Of a stretch of DNA of 16,102 bases, positions 6,562-13,724 are shown one piece after another (positions within the stretch are counted from its first letter, which is position 1; each line of letters opens with the position of its first letter). This stretch comes from Treponema sp. UBA1793 (GTDB taxonomy: Bacteria > Spirochaetota > Spirochaetia > Treponematales > Treponemataceae): positions 1 to 16,102 of the forward strand of contig DCFX01000074.1 of assembly GCA_002314445.1 (NCBI GenBank). Reading direction: 5' to 3'. The notes under the pieces were generated by a model. It had not been told where the DNA came from. It saw nothing but the letters and a program-made list of their open reading frames with translations, and searched no databases. The translations under genes were made by a program, and so were the position numbers.

Positions 6562-7512
6562 GTGATACGTGTACTGTATGCAGGCAGTCCTGAGCCTTCC
6601 TCAAAAACGCTTGCGCTCCTTGCGGAAAATGCCGCTCCGGCGGGATTTGAAATTGCCGGTGTCTTAACAAATCCTCCGAGCGCGCAAGGCAGGCACAAGG
6701 AACTTGTGCCGACTCCTGTTGCAGTTTTTGCGCAGGAACATAAAATTCCTCTTTTTACCCCGGAACATCTTGATCCCGGATGCCGCAGTCAGATTTCAGC
6801 TGTAAATCCGGACATCCTTGTCTGTTTTGCATACGGACATATTTTCGGTCCAAAGTTTCTGCAGCTTTTCAGATTCGGCGGCATAAATCTGCATCCGTCG
6901 CTGCTCCCGAAATACCGCGGATGTACACCGGTAAATGCTGCAATTCTCAATATGGACAGGGAAACGGGCATTTCCGTGCAGATAATTGCGCAGGGAATGG
7001 ATGAAGGTGATATTCTTGCCCAGGAAATTGTCAATCTGACAGGATCGGAGACGGCAGGTTCTCTGCTTGATTACAGCGCGGCACACGGTGCCACTCTGCT
7101 CTGCGGAGTGCTTGCGTTTTGCGGAAAAAACGGTGCTCTTCCTGAAGGAAAAACACAGACGGGAACGGCGTCCTATACGAAAATTATTACAAAAGAGAAC
7201 GGCCGTATTAACTGGTCACGAACAGCCGCAGAAATAGATGCACAGATTCGTGCTTATACGCCGGAGCCGGGATGCTGGACAACAGAAAAGGATACGCCGC
7301 TCCGCATTCTCTCCGCCCATCCTTCAGACAGTCCGGAACTTTCCGTGCCGCCCGGAACAGTTGTCTCATTTGATAAAAAGCAGGGAATACTGATTCAGAC
7401 CGGAAGAGGACTGCTTGCCGTCACGATGCTGCAGCGTCAGGCGAAGAAAGCCCTTGATGCTGCAGCGTTTATGAACGGCGCGAAAGACTTCATCGGAACG
7501 GTATTGAAATAA
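6562..7512 (+). CDS. fmt: methionyl-tRNA formyltransferase
   Basis: Transfers a formyl group from 10-formyl-tetrahydrofolate to Met-tRNA(fMet) for translation initiation; the product's formyl group is later removed by the enzyme encoded just upstream. At 316 aa it is the normal length. The N-terminal formyltransferase fold contains catalytic Asn109 and His111 in GGINLHPSLLPKYRG and Asp150 in GMDEGDIL. The C-terminal tRNA-binding domain starts around 190-200 with the KENGRINWSRTAAEI motif and ..RAYTPEPGCWT. Start is GTG at 6562, two bases after the def stop; the Shine-Dalgarno GAAGG lies inside the end of def, implying coupled translation. It ends three bases from the convergent acyl-CoA ligase stop, with no terminator. 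Confidence 0.96.
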   Translation: MIRVLYAGSPEPSSKTLALLAENAAPAGFEIAGVLTNPPSAQGRHKELVPTPVAVFAQEHKIPLFTPEHLDPGCRSQISAVNPDILVCFAYGHIFGPKFLQLFRFGGINLHPSLLPKYRGCTPVNAAILNMDRETGISVQIIAQGMDEGDILAQEIVNLTGSETAGSLLDYSAAHGATLLCGVLAFCGKNGALPEGKTQTGTASYTKIITKENGRINWSRTAAEIDAQIRAYTPEPGCWTTEKDTPLRILSAHPSDSPELSVPPGTVVSFDKKQGILIQTGRGLLAVTMLQRQAKKALDAAAFMNGAKDFIGTVLK

Positions 7513-7515
7513 ACG

Positions 7516-9438
7516 TTATCTTTCTTCAGGCTCCGTGAACATAGCCGTAATTTCCTTCTCGTAAATCTGACTGATACGGAATCTCATGATTTCCTGCTTT
7601 GCAGAAAGTTCAACGCCGACTTCAAACGGTTTTTTGATGAGAACAAACTTATTAACACGCTCAAACATCTTGAATCCGTTTTTTGAATTAACAAGGCCGT
7701 TTATTTCACTTTCGTAAAGTTTTTGTATGTCTTCGGATGCAAGCAGGTTATCATATGTGTCGTACTGAATGCCGTTCTCTGCGGCATACCCTTTAACTTC
7801 TTCTTCGTTAACAAGAATGAGAGCGCCAAGGTACCGCTCATCCTGCCCGACGACGACCGCCGCCGTAATATAACGGGATTCCTGAAGTTTCTGCTCAAGC
7901 GGCAGCGGCTCTATATTTTCGCCACCCCGCAGAACGATCGTGTCTTTCATGCGTCCCTTGATTACTATTTCGTCGTGAATTGTAAGCATCCCTATATCGC
8001 CGGTATCAAACCAGCCGTCGACAGTCATTACTTTTGCTGTGAGATCAGGGCGTTTGTAGTAGCCTTTCATTACAGTACCGCCTTTGACCTGAATAACACC
8101 CTGCCTGCACCGTCCGAGCACGTATCCGTCCTGGTCGACAATCCGCACTTTTACACCGCGGATCGGGGAACCTACATTGCCGAAAACAGGAGCGGCAACC
8201 GGGCGTACTGAAATAACCGGTGCTGTTTCAGTCAGTCCATATCCTTCCACAACATTCACACCTATTGCCCAGAAAAACTCGTCTATATTCGGAGGATAAG
8301 CACCGCCGCCTGCAATACCGGCACGGAAATTCTTACCGAGCATTTCCCTGATTTTATGAAAGACTAGTGCATCTCCAAGCAGTTTAACCGGATAAAGCAG
8401 CAGCCACGGAATGACAAATATAACCCACATTGCGCCGATATAATCCTGTCCGAACCGGCTGTTCTGCCGGAACAGAATCCTGTTTATGCGGCTGTGAACG
8501 ATTGCAACATTGACGAAGAATTTGTATAAACCGTATACAAACCCTCCGGTTTTCCGCATTTTGTAATTGATGCCGTCGTATACCGCCTCAAATATCCGCG
8601 GGACGGCAGGCATGAGCTGCGGATTGATTTTCTGGAAATCGGCAAGGAGAATGCTTCCGACAGGTTTTGAATAACAGATGGCAGCTGCCTGAACAAAAAT
8701 GACATATTCGCATAAGCGTTCAAACACATGCCAGACCGGGAGCACGCAGAGTGCCCGTTCTCCCGGGTTCAGATATATGCGCTCCTGCAGTTCGTCAAGC
8801 TGAGTAAGGAAATTGCCGTGCGACAATTCCACTCCCTTTGGAGTGCCGGTCGTTCCTGATGTGAAAATGATGCATGCCGTATCGTTGCGCTGGCCTTTTT
8901 CAAGCTCGGCCTCTACTTCCGCTTTATGTTCAATATTATATTTTTTTCCGTCGTTGAGCAGATTTGCGAAAAGCAGCAGTGTCAGCCCCGCTTCATGTGC
9001 GTCATTTTTTATTTCGCCTGAAATTTCGTCAAACGAAATAATTTCCTTAAGCGCCGGAAGTTCCTTTTTTATTGATATAATTTTTTTTATCTGTGCAGAG
9101 TTTTCTGCAATAACAAGACTGCACTCCGTAACTGAAAGAATTTGCTGCAAATCCATAAGAGTCGCATCGCATCCGCGTGGAACATCGACGGCACCAAGCG
9201 CCATAATGCCCATATCAGCCTGCTCCCATTCTTTCCTGTTGTCCGAAATAAGTCCGACTGGCTGATTTCTTACTAAGCCCCTTTGTCTGAGTGCTGCCGC
9301 AAAATCAAGTGCAATTTCATATAACTCACGATATGTTATTGGTTCAAATACACCTTCTGCGTTCTTTGAATACTGTGCATATGTTTCCGGAAAATCCGCA
9401 GCAGTCTTTCTGAGCATTTTAGGAAGTGTCTGTTCCAT
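7516..9438 (-). CDS. long-chain acyl-CoA synthetase (AMP-binding family)
   Basis: An ATP-dependent adenylate-forming ligase activating fatty acids to acyl-CoA, 640 aa. Motifs in order: FTSGTTGTPKG (192-202, ATP loop), HVFERLCEY (about 237-245), EGYGLTET (398-405), GWFDTGD (475-481) and KGRMKDTIVLRGGENIEP (494-511), which has the long-chain ligase form. A hydrophobic stretch at about 337-355 (IFVIPWLLLYP) suggests membrane association, as in related spirochaete and FadD15-like enzymes. I start at the ATG at 9438, seven bases after AAGGGG (9446-9451), rather than at an in-frame codon 27 residues upstream, which would overlap the promoter. It is divergent from a TetR gene, which probably controls it. 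Function in uptake or recycling of exogenous fatty acids is inferred. Confidence 0.92.
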   Translation of the reverse strand: MEQTLPKMLRKTAADFPETYAQYSKNAEGVFEPITYRELYEIALDFAAALRQRGLVRNQPVGLISDNRKEWEQADMGIMALGAVDVPRGCDATLMDLQQILSVTECSLVIAENSAQIKKIISIKKELPALKEIISFDEISGEIKNDAHEAGLTLLLFANLLNDGKKYNIEHKAEVEAELEKGQRNDTACIIFTSGTTGTPKGVELSHGNFLTQLDELQERIYLNPGERALCVLPVWHVFERLCEYVIFVQAAAICYSKPVGSILLADFQKINPQLMPAVPRIFEAVYDGINYKMRKTGGFVYGLYKFFVNVAIVHSRINRILFRQNSRFGQDYIGAMWVIFVIPWLLLYPVKLLGDALVFHKIREMLGKNFRAGIAGGGAYPPNIDEFFWAIGVNVVEGYGLTETAPVISVRPVAAPVFGNVGSPIRGVKVRIVDQDGYVLGRCRQGVIQVKGGTVMKGYYKRPDLTAKVMTVDGWFDTGDIGMLTIHDEIVIKGRMKDTIVLRGGENIEPLPLEQKLQESRYITAAVVVGQDERYLGALILVNEEEVKGYAAENGIQYDTYDNLLASEDIQKLYESEINGLVNSKNGFKMFERVNKFVLIKKPFEVGVELSAKQEIMRFRISQIYEKEITAMFTEPEER

Positions 9439-9460
9439 GCTGATACCCCTTGTGAGAATG

Positions 9461-9479
9461 ACAAAAATATAATTTTTGT
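9461..9479. promoter_or_regulatory. candidate TetR operator in the acyl-CoA ligase leader
   Basis: Perfect palindrome ACAAAAAT-ATA-ATTTTTGT, two 8-base arms around 3 bases. It lies just downstream of the predicted start of the minus-strand ligase transcript and 22 bases from its ATG, a position where a bound repressor would block elongation. AT-richness makes a chance palindrome possible. Confidence 0.4.
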
Positions 9480-9490
9480 AAGCAAAAATA

Positions 9491-9519
9491 AGTATAACCG
9501 CAACACTATTGAAAATCAA
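9491..9519 (-). promoter_or_regulatory. promoter of the acyl-CoA ligase gene
   Basis: Minus strand TTGATT (9514-9519), 17 bases, TATACT (9491-9496). Good spacing and hexamers. The predicted transcript start is near 9484, giving a leader of about 45 bases that includes the palindrome at 9461-9479 and the AAGGGG ribosome site. Confidence 0.55.
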
Positions 9520-9535
9520 GCAGGAAAAATTTTAA

Positions 9536-9570
9536 TTGCCTCGACCTTTATTCTGTGATATTCTACACAG
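9536..9570 (+). promoter_or_regulatory. promoter of the tetR gene with overlapping CTGTG-N8-CACAG
   Basis: TTGCCT (9536-9541), 17 bases, TATTCT (9559-9564) with TG two bases earlier (extended -10). The transcript start would be near 9571, only about 6 bases before the ATG at 9577, and no Shine-Dalgarno is present, so the mRNA may be nearly leaderless. The inverted repeat CTGTG (9553-9557) / CACAG (9566-9570) encloses the -10 and could be an autoregulatory site. Confidence 0.45.
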
Positions 9571-9576
9571 CACATC

Positions 9577-10236
9577 ATGGGTAAAAAACGTATTGACCGC
9601 GACAAAATAGTACAATCATTCCTCTCTTCTGCATTTGACAAAAGTGCAGGCGCGACATCTCTTGCCGACATAGCTGCACTGCTGGATGTAAATAAAGCAT
9701 CTCTGTACAATCACTACAAAAGCAGGGATGAAATTTATGACGCAGCACTCGATTTTTGCGGGGAGTATATGGGAAAAGTGCAGTTTATCCCGGGCAATAT
9801 GAATCAGCTGCTAGAACTTTCTCCTGTAGATGCGCTTGCCAAAGTACTCAGGCTGTATTTCCGTTCATACGAGATTGAACCGCTTTTTCAGATGTATACG
9901 TTTATTTACAGTTCCAAATTTTTTACAAAAAAAGCTGCCGATATAACAGTAGACGAGAAACGGAAAATAGCTGACGGGATCACTGATCTGGCAGTCAAGT
10001 TTGCGGCCGCCGGAAAACTGAATCAGCATCCGCTGAAAGATATTCAACGTCATGCAGACTTTTTTGCAGATGCATTGAGTGAGCAGCTTAATGCCTATAT
10101 TACCAATAAAAAGGAAAGGGTTCGCCAGAATCCCGAATCCGGGACAGGCAGCCTTTTTGCACTTCCTTCCGACGATAAAGCCCTCAACGGACTTCTTGAA
10201 CTTGACATCCTGTACTGGAACAGTTTTACAAAATAA
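9577..10236 (+). CDS. TetR/AcrR family transcriptional regulator
   Basis: A 219-aa dimeric DNA-binding repressor of TetR type. The N-terminal helix-turn-helix is SLADIAALLDVNKASLYNHYKSRDEIYDAALDF (about 28-60; the recognition helix is near KASLYNHY), with the usual tyrosine-rich end of helix 3 and start of helix 4. The remaining 150 residues are an all-helical ligand/dimer domain without identifiable specificity. It is divergent from the acyl-CoA ligase with 138 bases between the starts, which suggests it senses a fatty acid or acyl-CoA and controls that gene and itself. The ATG has no Shine-Dalgarno; no closer alternative start fits the domain. The final segment (about 190-219) is an extension without known motif. 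Confidence 0.88.
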   Translation: MGKKRIDRDKIVQSFLSSAFDKSAGATSLADIAALLDVNKASLYNHYKSRDEIYDAALDFCGEYMGKVQFIPGNMNQLLELSPVDALAKVLRLYFRSYEIEPLFQMYTFIYSSKFFTKKAADITVDEKRKIADGITDLAVKFAAAGKLNQHPLKDIQRHADFFADALSEQLNAYITNKKERVRQNPESGTGSLFALPSDDKALNGLLELDILYWNSFTK

Positions 10237-10280
10237 AACGTACATTTATTTGGAGAGAGAGAAACCCTCTACTTTCAAAG

Positions 10281-10324
10281 CGGGAATCCCGGCGAGCTCG
10301 TTGTGCGAGCCGGGACAATTCCCG
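10281..10324. terminator. long GC-rich hairpin in convergent gap
   Basis: CGGGAAT (10281-10287) / ATTCCCG (10318-10324) encloses CCCGG (10288-10292) / CCGGG (10310-10314) and CTCG / CGAG around a TTGTG loop. The stem is interrupted by small bulges. It lies between the ends of the tetR gene and the convergent 677-residue gene and could stop or trim transcripts from both sides, but no T run is present on either strand. It could also be a dispersed palindromic repeat. Confidence 0.45.
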
Positions 10325-10328
10325 GTAA

Positions 10329-10356
10329 GCAGGATTTGCATGGATGCAAATCCTGC
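10329..10356. repeat. perfect 13-bp inverted repeat beside the hairpin
   Basis: GCAGGATTTGCAT (10329-10341), GG, ATGCAAATCCTGC (10344-10356): perfectly complementary arms with two bases between. It abuts the stop codon of the minus-strand gene at 10360 and the larger hairpin at 10281-10324. A bidirectional transcript end or a repeat element are both possible. Confidence 0.55.
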
Positions 10357-10359
10357 GAC

Positions 10360-12393
10360 CTACTTTGCTGCCTGTTTTTTGTATGCAGCCTTTATTTCGT
10401 CCGCGAACAGTTTGTTCTGATCTTTCCGCTCAGGGACAGAAAAGAGGGGCTTGCCGTCGTCAGCGGAAATGCGGTAAATCTGCATCGGCGGAGCTGTATA
10501 TGCCGGACTGTCAGGATTATTAATCCACCAGTCCAGTACAGCTACGATACACAGCGTATATTTTAGAAGATTTACGTTGTTTGCATTCGTGTTCGCTCCC
10601 TTGTTCTGGGCTCCAAGAAGTACGTCGAGCCGTTTTGAGACTTCATTCGGAATATCGAACTCATAATGTTCCCAGGGATTTTCTATGCTTTGAACGCTCC
10701 CGTGATTTTTTGCAGCGGCATCGCATTCGCTTACGACGCCCGAAAGAAACTTGCGGGCAAAATCTGTACGGTGAAAAAGAGGTATGTAGCGGCTTTCATC
10801 GGCAGGGTGCTCTAACAGAAGCCGTTCAAATTTAAAATTCGGCAGGAAGTGGTATGTAGTCTGCCAGAGCATCGATGTAATAAGTTTTTTACCGAACTGC
10901 GATGAAATAAAATCGGCCTGAGAATACGTCTGATTCACGAGGTTTTTCAGAGGGTCACAGTATAATTTTTCAAAAACTGATTCACGGTATGCAGACCAGT
11001 CGTCAAGCACTGCATTTATAGAGTCGGATTTTTTAGTGTCGTCGGCGGGACTTTGAATGTTGAATTTAATATTCCTGCAGCCCTGAAAACAGTCTTCAAT
11101 AATTCTCAGCAGAACTACAACGAGCTGCAGCGGATTGACCGGAGCCAGCATATTGAATCCGTCATCAAACTTATATAATGGTTGAAAATACGGGAAGAAG
11201 TCAGGACGGGAATCGAGTTTCTTGAAACCTGCCTGAGGAAAGAGCCTGTCAAGCAGGTTCAAGCCGGTATTTACTACTTCGTCGCGTTTTCCTTTTATTT
11301 CCTTTGCGGTAACGACGGACGGACGTTTTTCTTCTTTTTTTTCTATTGGTTCTTTATTTTGAAGAAGCAGGTCAAATTTGTGCAGACCGACAAACTGTAA
11401 AATGGATGCGATTTTTATTGTAAAAAATGCCGGATATTCTTCATATGTGTCGGAACACATGCGCATAAGCAGAGGATACAGTTTGTGGATGATTTCAGTA
11501 TCGAGATAGAGCCATTCGGTAATTGCTTCTTTCGCCATGCTTGAAAGCTTTTCCCTTGGTGCATCATGATATGCCATCTCGTCTGCATAAATTTCCTTTA
11601 TTAATTGGGGGATTTTCGTATCGCCGTAATAGTATACAGTCATAAGGGGTTTATAAAGCGCGCGGATGACGGGAACGAGATCGGAGACGAGAACGGGTTC
11701 CGGCACATCCTGTAAATCGATATAGGCAAGTCTGAGATTCTGCATTGTCCATCCGGCAACCATACGCAGAAATTTGAACTTTGCCTCGGTGCCGTTTGCA
11801 ATTTTCGTTTTATATGTGTTCGGTGCAATCTGGATAAGCGTTTTGATGACGGTAATGAAAGCTTCCATGTTTTCAATGTACATTTTAAGCGTTACCTGAT
11901 AAAACGCCGGCACAATCCGTTCAGTTCCGTCTTTCTGGAATTTGCGGATAAAATTAAAAAAGCCGTAATTTGGTTTTATCTGGTACTCCTGTGACATCAT
12001 AAGCTTGTCTATTTCGGAACGCAGTTTTGAATTCTGTTCAGGAAGATCATTTACGTTGTGTCTGTGTTTATGCCCTGAATGTTCACTGGTGCTTTTTCCT
12101 GCTGCCTGATTTGAGGAAGAACCCGATGAAGAACTGCCTGCTCCTGAATATCCTCCAGTGGCAGTTTTATGCTCTGAATTACCGGATACGTGCGGTGCTC
12201 CCCTGTGGGATGCGTGCCCTGCAGTCGATGATGTATTTACAGGTATTGCTCGTTCGTTCAATACTTCTCCTCCAAGTTTTTTTACCATTATTTCAGCTTC
12301 TTTTGGATCAATTTGCCCGATAGCTTTTCTAGTCTGATCCAGTGTACCAGGAGCCCATTCGGCTGTTTTGTGATAAGGCAGTTCATTGTCCAT
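10360..12393 (-). CDS. large protein of unknown function, probably spirochaete-specific
   Basis: A 677-aa protein I cannot assign to a family. Visible parts: an N-terminal segment 1-50 with TLDQTRKAIGQIDPKEAE and KKLGGEVLNER; a low-complexity Ser/Gly/His/Asn-rich linker at about 53-113; a charged helix (120-135); then a long mostly helical, aromatic-rich body to the end, interrupted by a Lys/Glu-rich stretch (PIEKKEEKRPSVV) near 355. No signal peptide, no clear membrane helix, no catalytic motif. It resembles conserved hypothetical proteins of treponemes, from memory only. The ATG at 12393 is set by AGGAG (12400-12404). It lies 100 bases downstream of the DUF2804-like gene on the same strand, probably in one transcript. 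Gene reality is secure; function is not. Confidence 0.85.
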   Translation of the reverse strand: MDNELPYHKTAEWAPGTLDQTRKAIGQIDPKEAEIMVKKLGGEVLNERAIPVNTSSTAGHASHRGAPHVSGNSEHKTATGGYSGAGSSSSGSSSNQAAGKSTSEHSGHKHRHNVNDLPEQNSKLRSEIDKLMMSQEYQIKPNYGFFNFIRKFQKDGTERIVPAFYQVTLKMYIENMEAFITVIKTLIQIAPNTYKTKIANGTEAKFKFLRMVAGWTMQNLRLAYIDLQDVPEPVLVSDLVPVIRALYKPLMTVYYYGDTKIPQLIKEIYADEMAYHDAPREKLSSMAKEAITEWLYLDTEIIHKLYPLLMRMCSDTYEEYPAFFTIKIASILQFVGLHKFDLLLQNKEPIEKKEEKRPSVVTAKEIKGKRDEVVNTGLNLLDRLFPQAGFKKLDSRPDFFPYFQPLYKFDDGFNMLAPVNPLQLVVVLLRIIEDCFQGCRNIKFNIQSPADDTKKSDSINAVLDDWSAYRESVFEKLYCDPLKNLVNQTYSQADFISSQFGKKLITSMLWQTTYHFLPNFKFERLLLEHPADESRYIPLFHRTDFARKFLSGVVSECDAAAKNHGSVQSIENPWEHYEFDIPNEVSKRLDVLLGAQNKGANTNANNVNLLKYTLCIVAVLDWWINNPDSPAYTAPPMQIYRISADDGKPLFSVPERKDQNKLFADEIKAAYKKQAAK

Positions 12394-12415
12394 TGCACAC
12401 TCCTATAAAAAGGTA

Positions 12416-12470
12416 CCGGGGATTCGTGCCGTGACAAAACAAATCGGAATTTACGGACGATAAGCCCCGG
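12416..12470 (-). other. gap between the two unknown genes
   Basis: The 100-base gap holds a long-range pair CCGGGG (12416-12421) / CCCCGG (12465-12470). I see no convincing promoter or terminator, which supports read-through from the upstream gene into the 677-residue gene. Confidence 0.25.
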
Positions 12471-12493
12471 AATGATATTCGTAGTATAAGTAA

Positions 12494-13564
12494 TTAAACC
12501 CTTAACAGGTTCTTTTTTACAATACCGGGGAAACTCTTCAGAGTGATTTTATCACCAGTACTTGTAAGTAATACACCGTCAAACGTACCATATATAGTAT
12601 TATAATCAGTACGCATAATCAAAATGTTAAGTGTACGGTGGTTTACGGAAATAGGGGTGAACGTGAGGTCTATCATTGACTCTGTATCCTGTATGACCCA
12701 TTTATTGTTGATTCCGAACGGATGTGTTATACATACCGAAGGCATCGGCGTAATTTTGCCGTCAAGAACCATGATATTTTCGTTATTGTAATCTGCATCG
12801 GCTGTATCCATGCTTGTCATGACGAACCTGAATAATAGTTTTTTTTCTTCATATTCGCCGATTCCGCACATCATTTCGCTTTTTGTGTGATAGTTGTAAT
12901 ATTTCCGGTTAAGCATCATAAAAGCCTGGCCATCTGTTTCCTGCATGGGAACCGCCTGCGTCTTTTTCCCGGCAAGAATATTGAGCGAGCCGTGAATCGG
13001 CATTGTGGTGAGCCAGGATGCCGAGCACCGCCTCATTGTTGGTGCAGGAACAACAGTGAGAAGTTCTGTATGAAGCGGATCGGTGAAGTGTGCAGAAAAA
13101 GAACCTTTTACTGCCGGTCTGTTGCCGCCGGCCGCTAATGTAAAAAGCAGGAAGATGCGGTCATGTTTGCGACTCCATAGAATTCTTATATACCGTGATT
13201 TATTGAAACTGACACATACGGCGTTGTCGAGCTTTACGGGAACGAAACGCCGGCGCGGTGTCATGAATGTGTGATATGCAAGTTTTTTTCCTGTTACCCT
13301 GTTCCAGAATATGACTTCAGCAAGTCCGAACATTTTATCGTCAAAAAACTCAGCCATACCGATATAGTCGCCTATTGAAAACATATAAGCTAAACGGCTT
13401 TTTATGCGGAAATTGGTAATAAAGGGGGGAAGCGGAATCCCTCCAAAAGGAGCTGCCAGTCCTCTGATATCAAGTTTTGCGGGTACGCTTGAAAACGTAC
13501 CGAACGAAGCTTTGCCATTTGCTACAATGGTTTTCGGGGGGTCGCTCATCGGTCGTGAATACAC
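12494..13564 (-). CDS. probable DUF2804 family protein
   Basis: A 356-aa protein with features I associate with DUF2804: the segment RIKSRLAYMFSIGDYIGMAEFFDDK, FWNRVTGKK (about 85-93), a central PMPSVCITHPFG, then KWVIQDTESMIDLTFTP, and a C-terminal YGTFDGVLLTSTGDKITLKSFPG. Alternating strands suggest a beta-rich fold; no signal peptide or membrane helix is evident. The biochemical role of the family is unknown to me. The GTG start at 13564 is supported by GAGG (13570-13573) five bases away and by a well-placed promoter; an ATG five codons later is a weaker alternative. It is first in a two-gene unit with the 677-residue protein. Confidence 0.8.
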   Translation of the reverse strand: MYSRPMSDPPKTIVANGKASFGTFSSVPAKLDIRGLAAPFGGIPLPPFITNFRIKSRLAYMFSIGDYIGMAEFFDDKMFGLAEVIFWNRVTGKKLAYHTFMTPRRRFVPVKLDNAVCVSFNKSRYIRILWSRKHDRIFLLFTLAAGGNRPAVKGSFSAHFTDPLHTELLTVVPAPTMRRCSASWLTTMPIHGSLNILAGKKTQAVPMQETDGQAFMMLNRKYYNYHTKSEMMCGIGEYEEKKLLFRFVMTSMDTADADYNNENIMVLDGKITPMPSVCITHPFGINNKWVIQDTESMIDLTFTPISVNHRTLNILIMRTDYNTIYGTFDGVLLTSTGDKITLKSFPGIVKKNLLRV

Positions 13565-13601
13565 AGATACCTCGAGATTTGCACCTACTATAATTAGTAC
13601 A

Positions 13602-13630
13602 ATTATACTGGAAATGTGCAGTTACTGCAA
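13602..13630 (-). promoter_or_regulatory. promoter of the DUF2804-like gene
   Basis: Minus strand TTGCAG (13625-13630), 17 bases, TATAAT (13602-13607), a perfect -10. The transcript would start near 13595, leaving a leader of about 30 bases that includes the GAGG ribosome site. Confidence 0.6.
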
Positions 13631-13654
13631 ATATTTTTATAACAGCATTTTTAC

Positions 13655-13683
13655 TTGTGAAATCAGTCAAACAGGGATAGAAT
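13655..13683 (+). promoter_or_regulatory. promoter of the metallo-beta-lactamase gene
   Basis: TTGTGA (13655-13660), 17 bases, TAGAAT (13678-13683). The start would be near 13690, with a leader of about 35 bases that includes AGAGG (13714-13718). Supports starting the gene at 13725 and not at upstream codons antisense to the neighbour. Confidence 0.55.
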
Positions 13684-13724
13684 TAAAAAATGATCAAAAA
13701 TTTTCTTATATAAAGAGGCATTTT

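Noticed and set aside
5963..6670. 235-codon minus-strand frame over def
   Set aside because: Antisense of def and fmt start; composition is not protein-like.
7723..8211. 162-codon plus-strand frame in the acyl-CoA ligase gene
   Set aside because: Antisense to motifs of the ligase; no start signal.
9439..9519. 27-residue N-terminal extension of the acyl-CoA ligase
   Set aside because: Would be translated through the promoter and palindrome; the ATG at 9438 has a proper Shine-Dalgarno.
11325..11350. T-rich tract resembling a terminator
   Set aside because: It encodes the Lys/Glu-rich stretch of the 677-residue protein on the minus strand.
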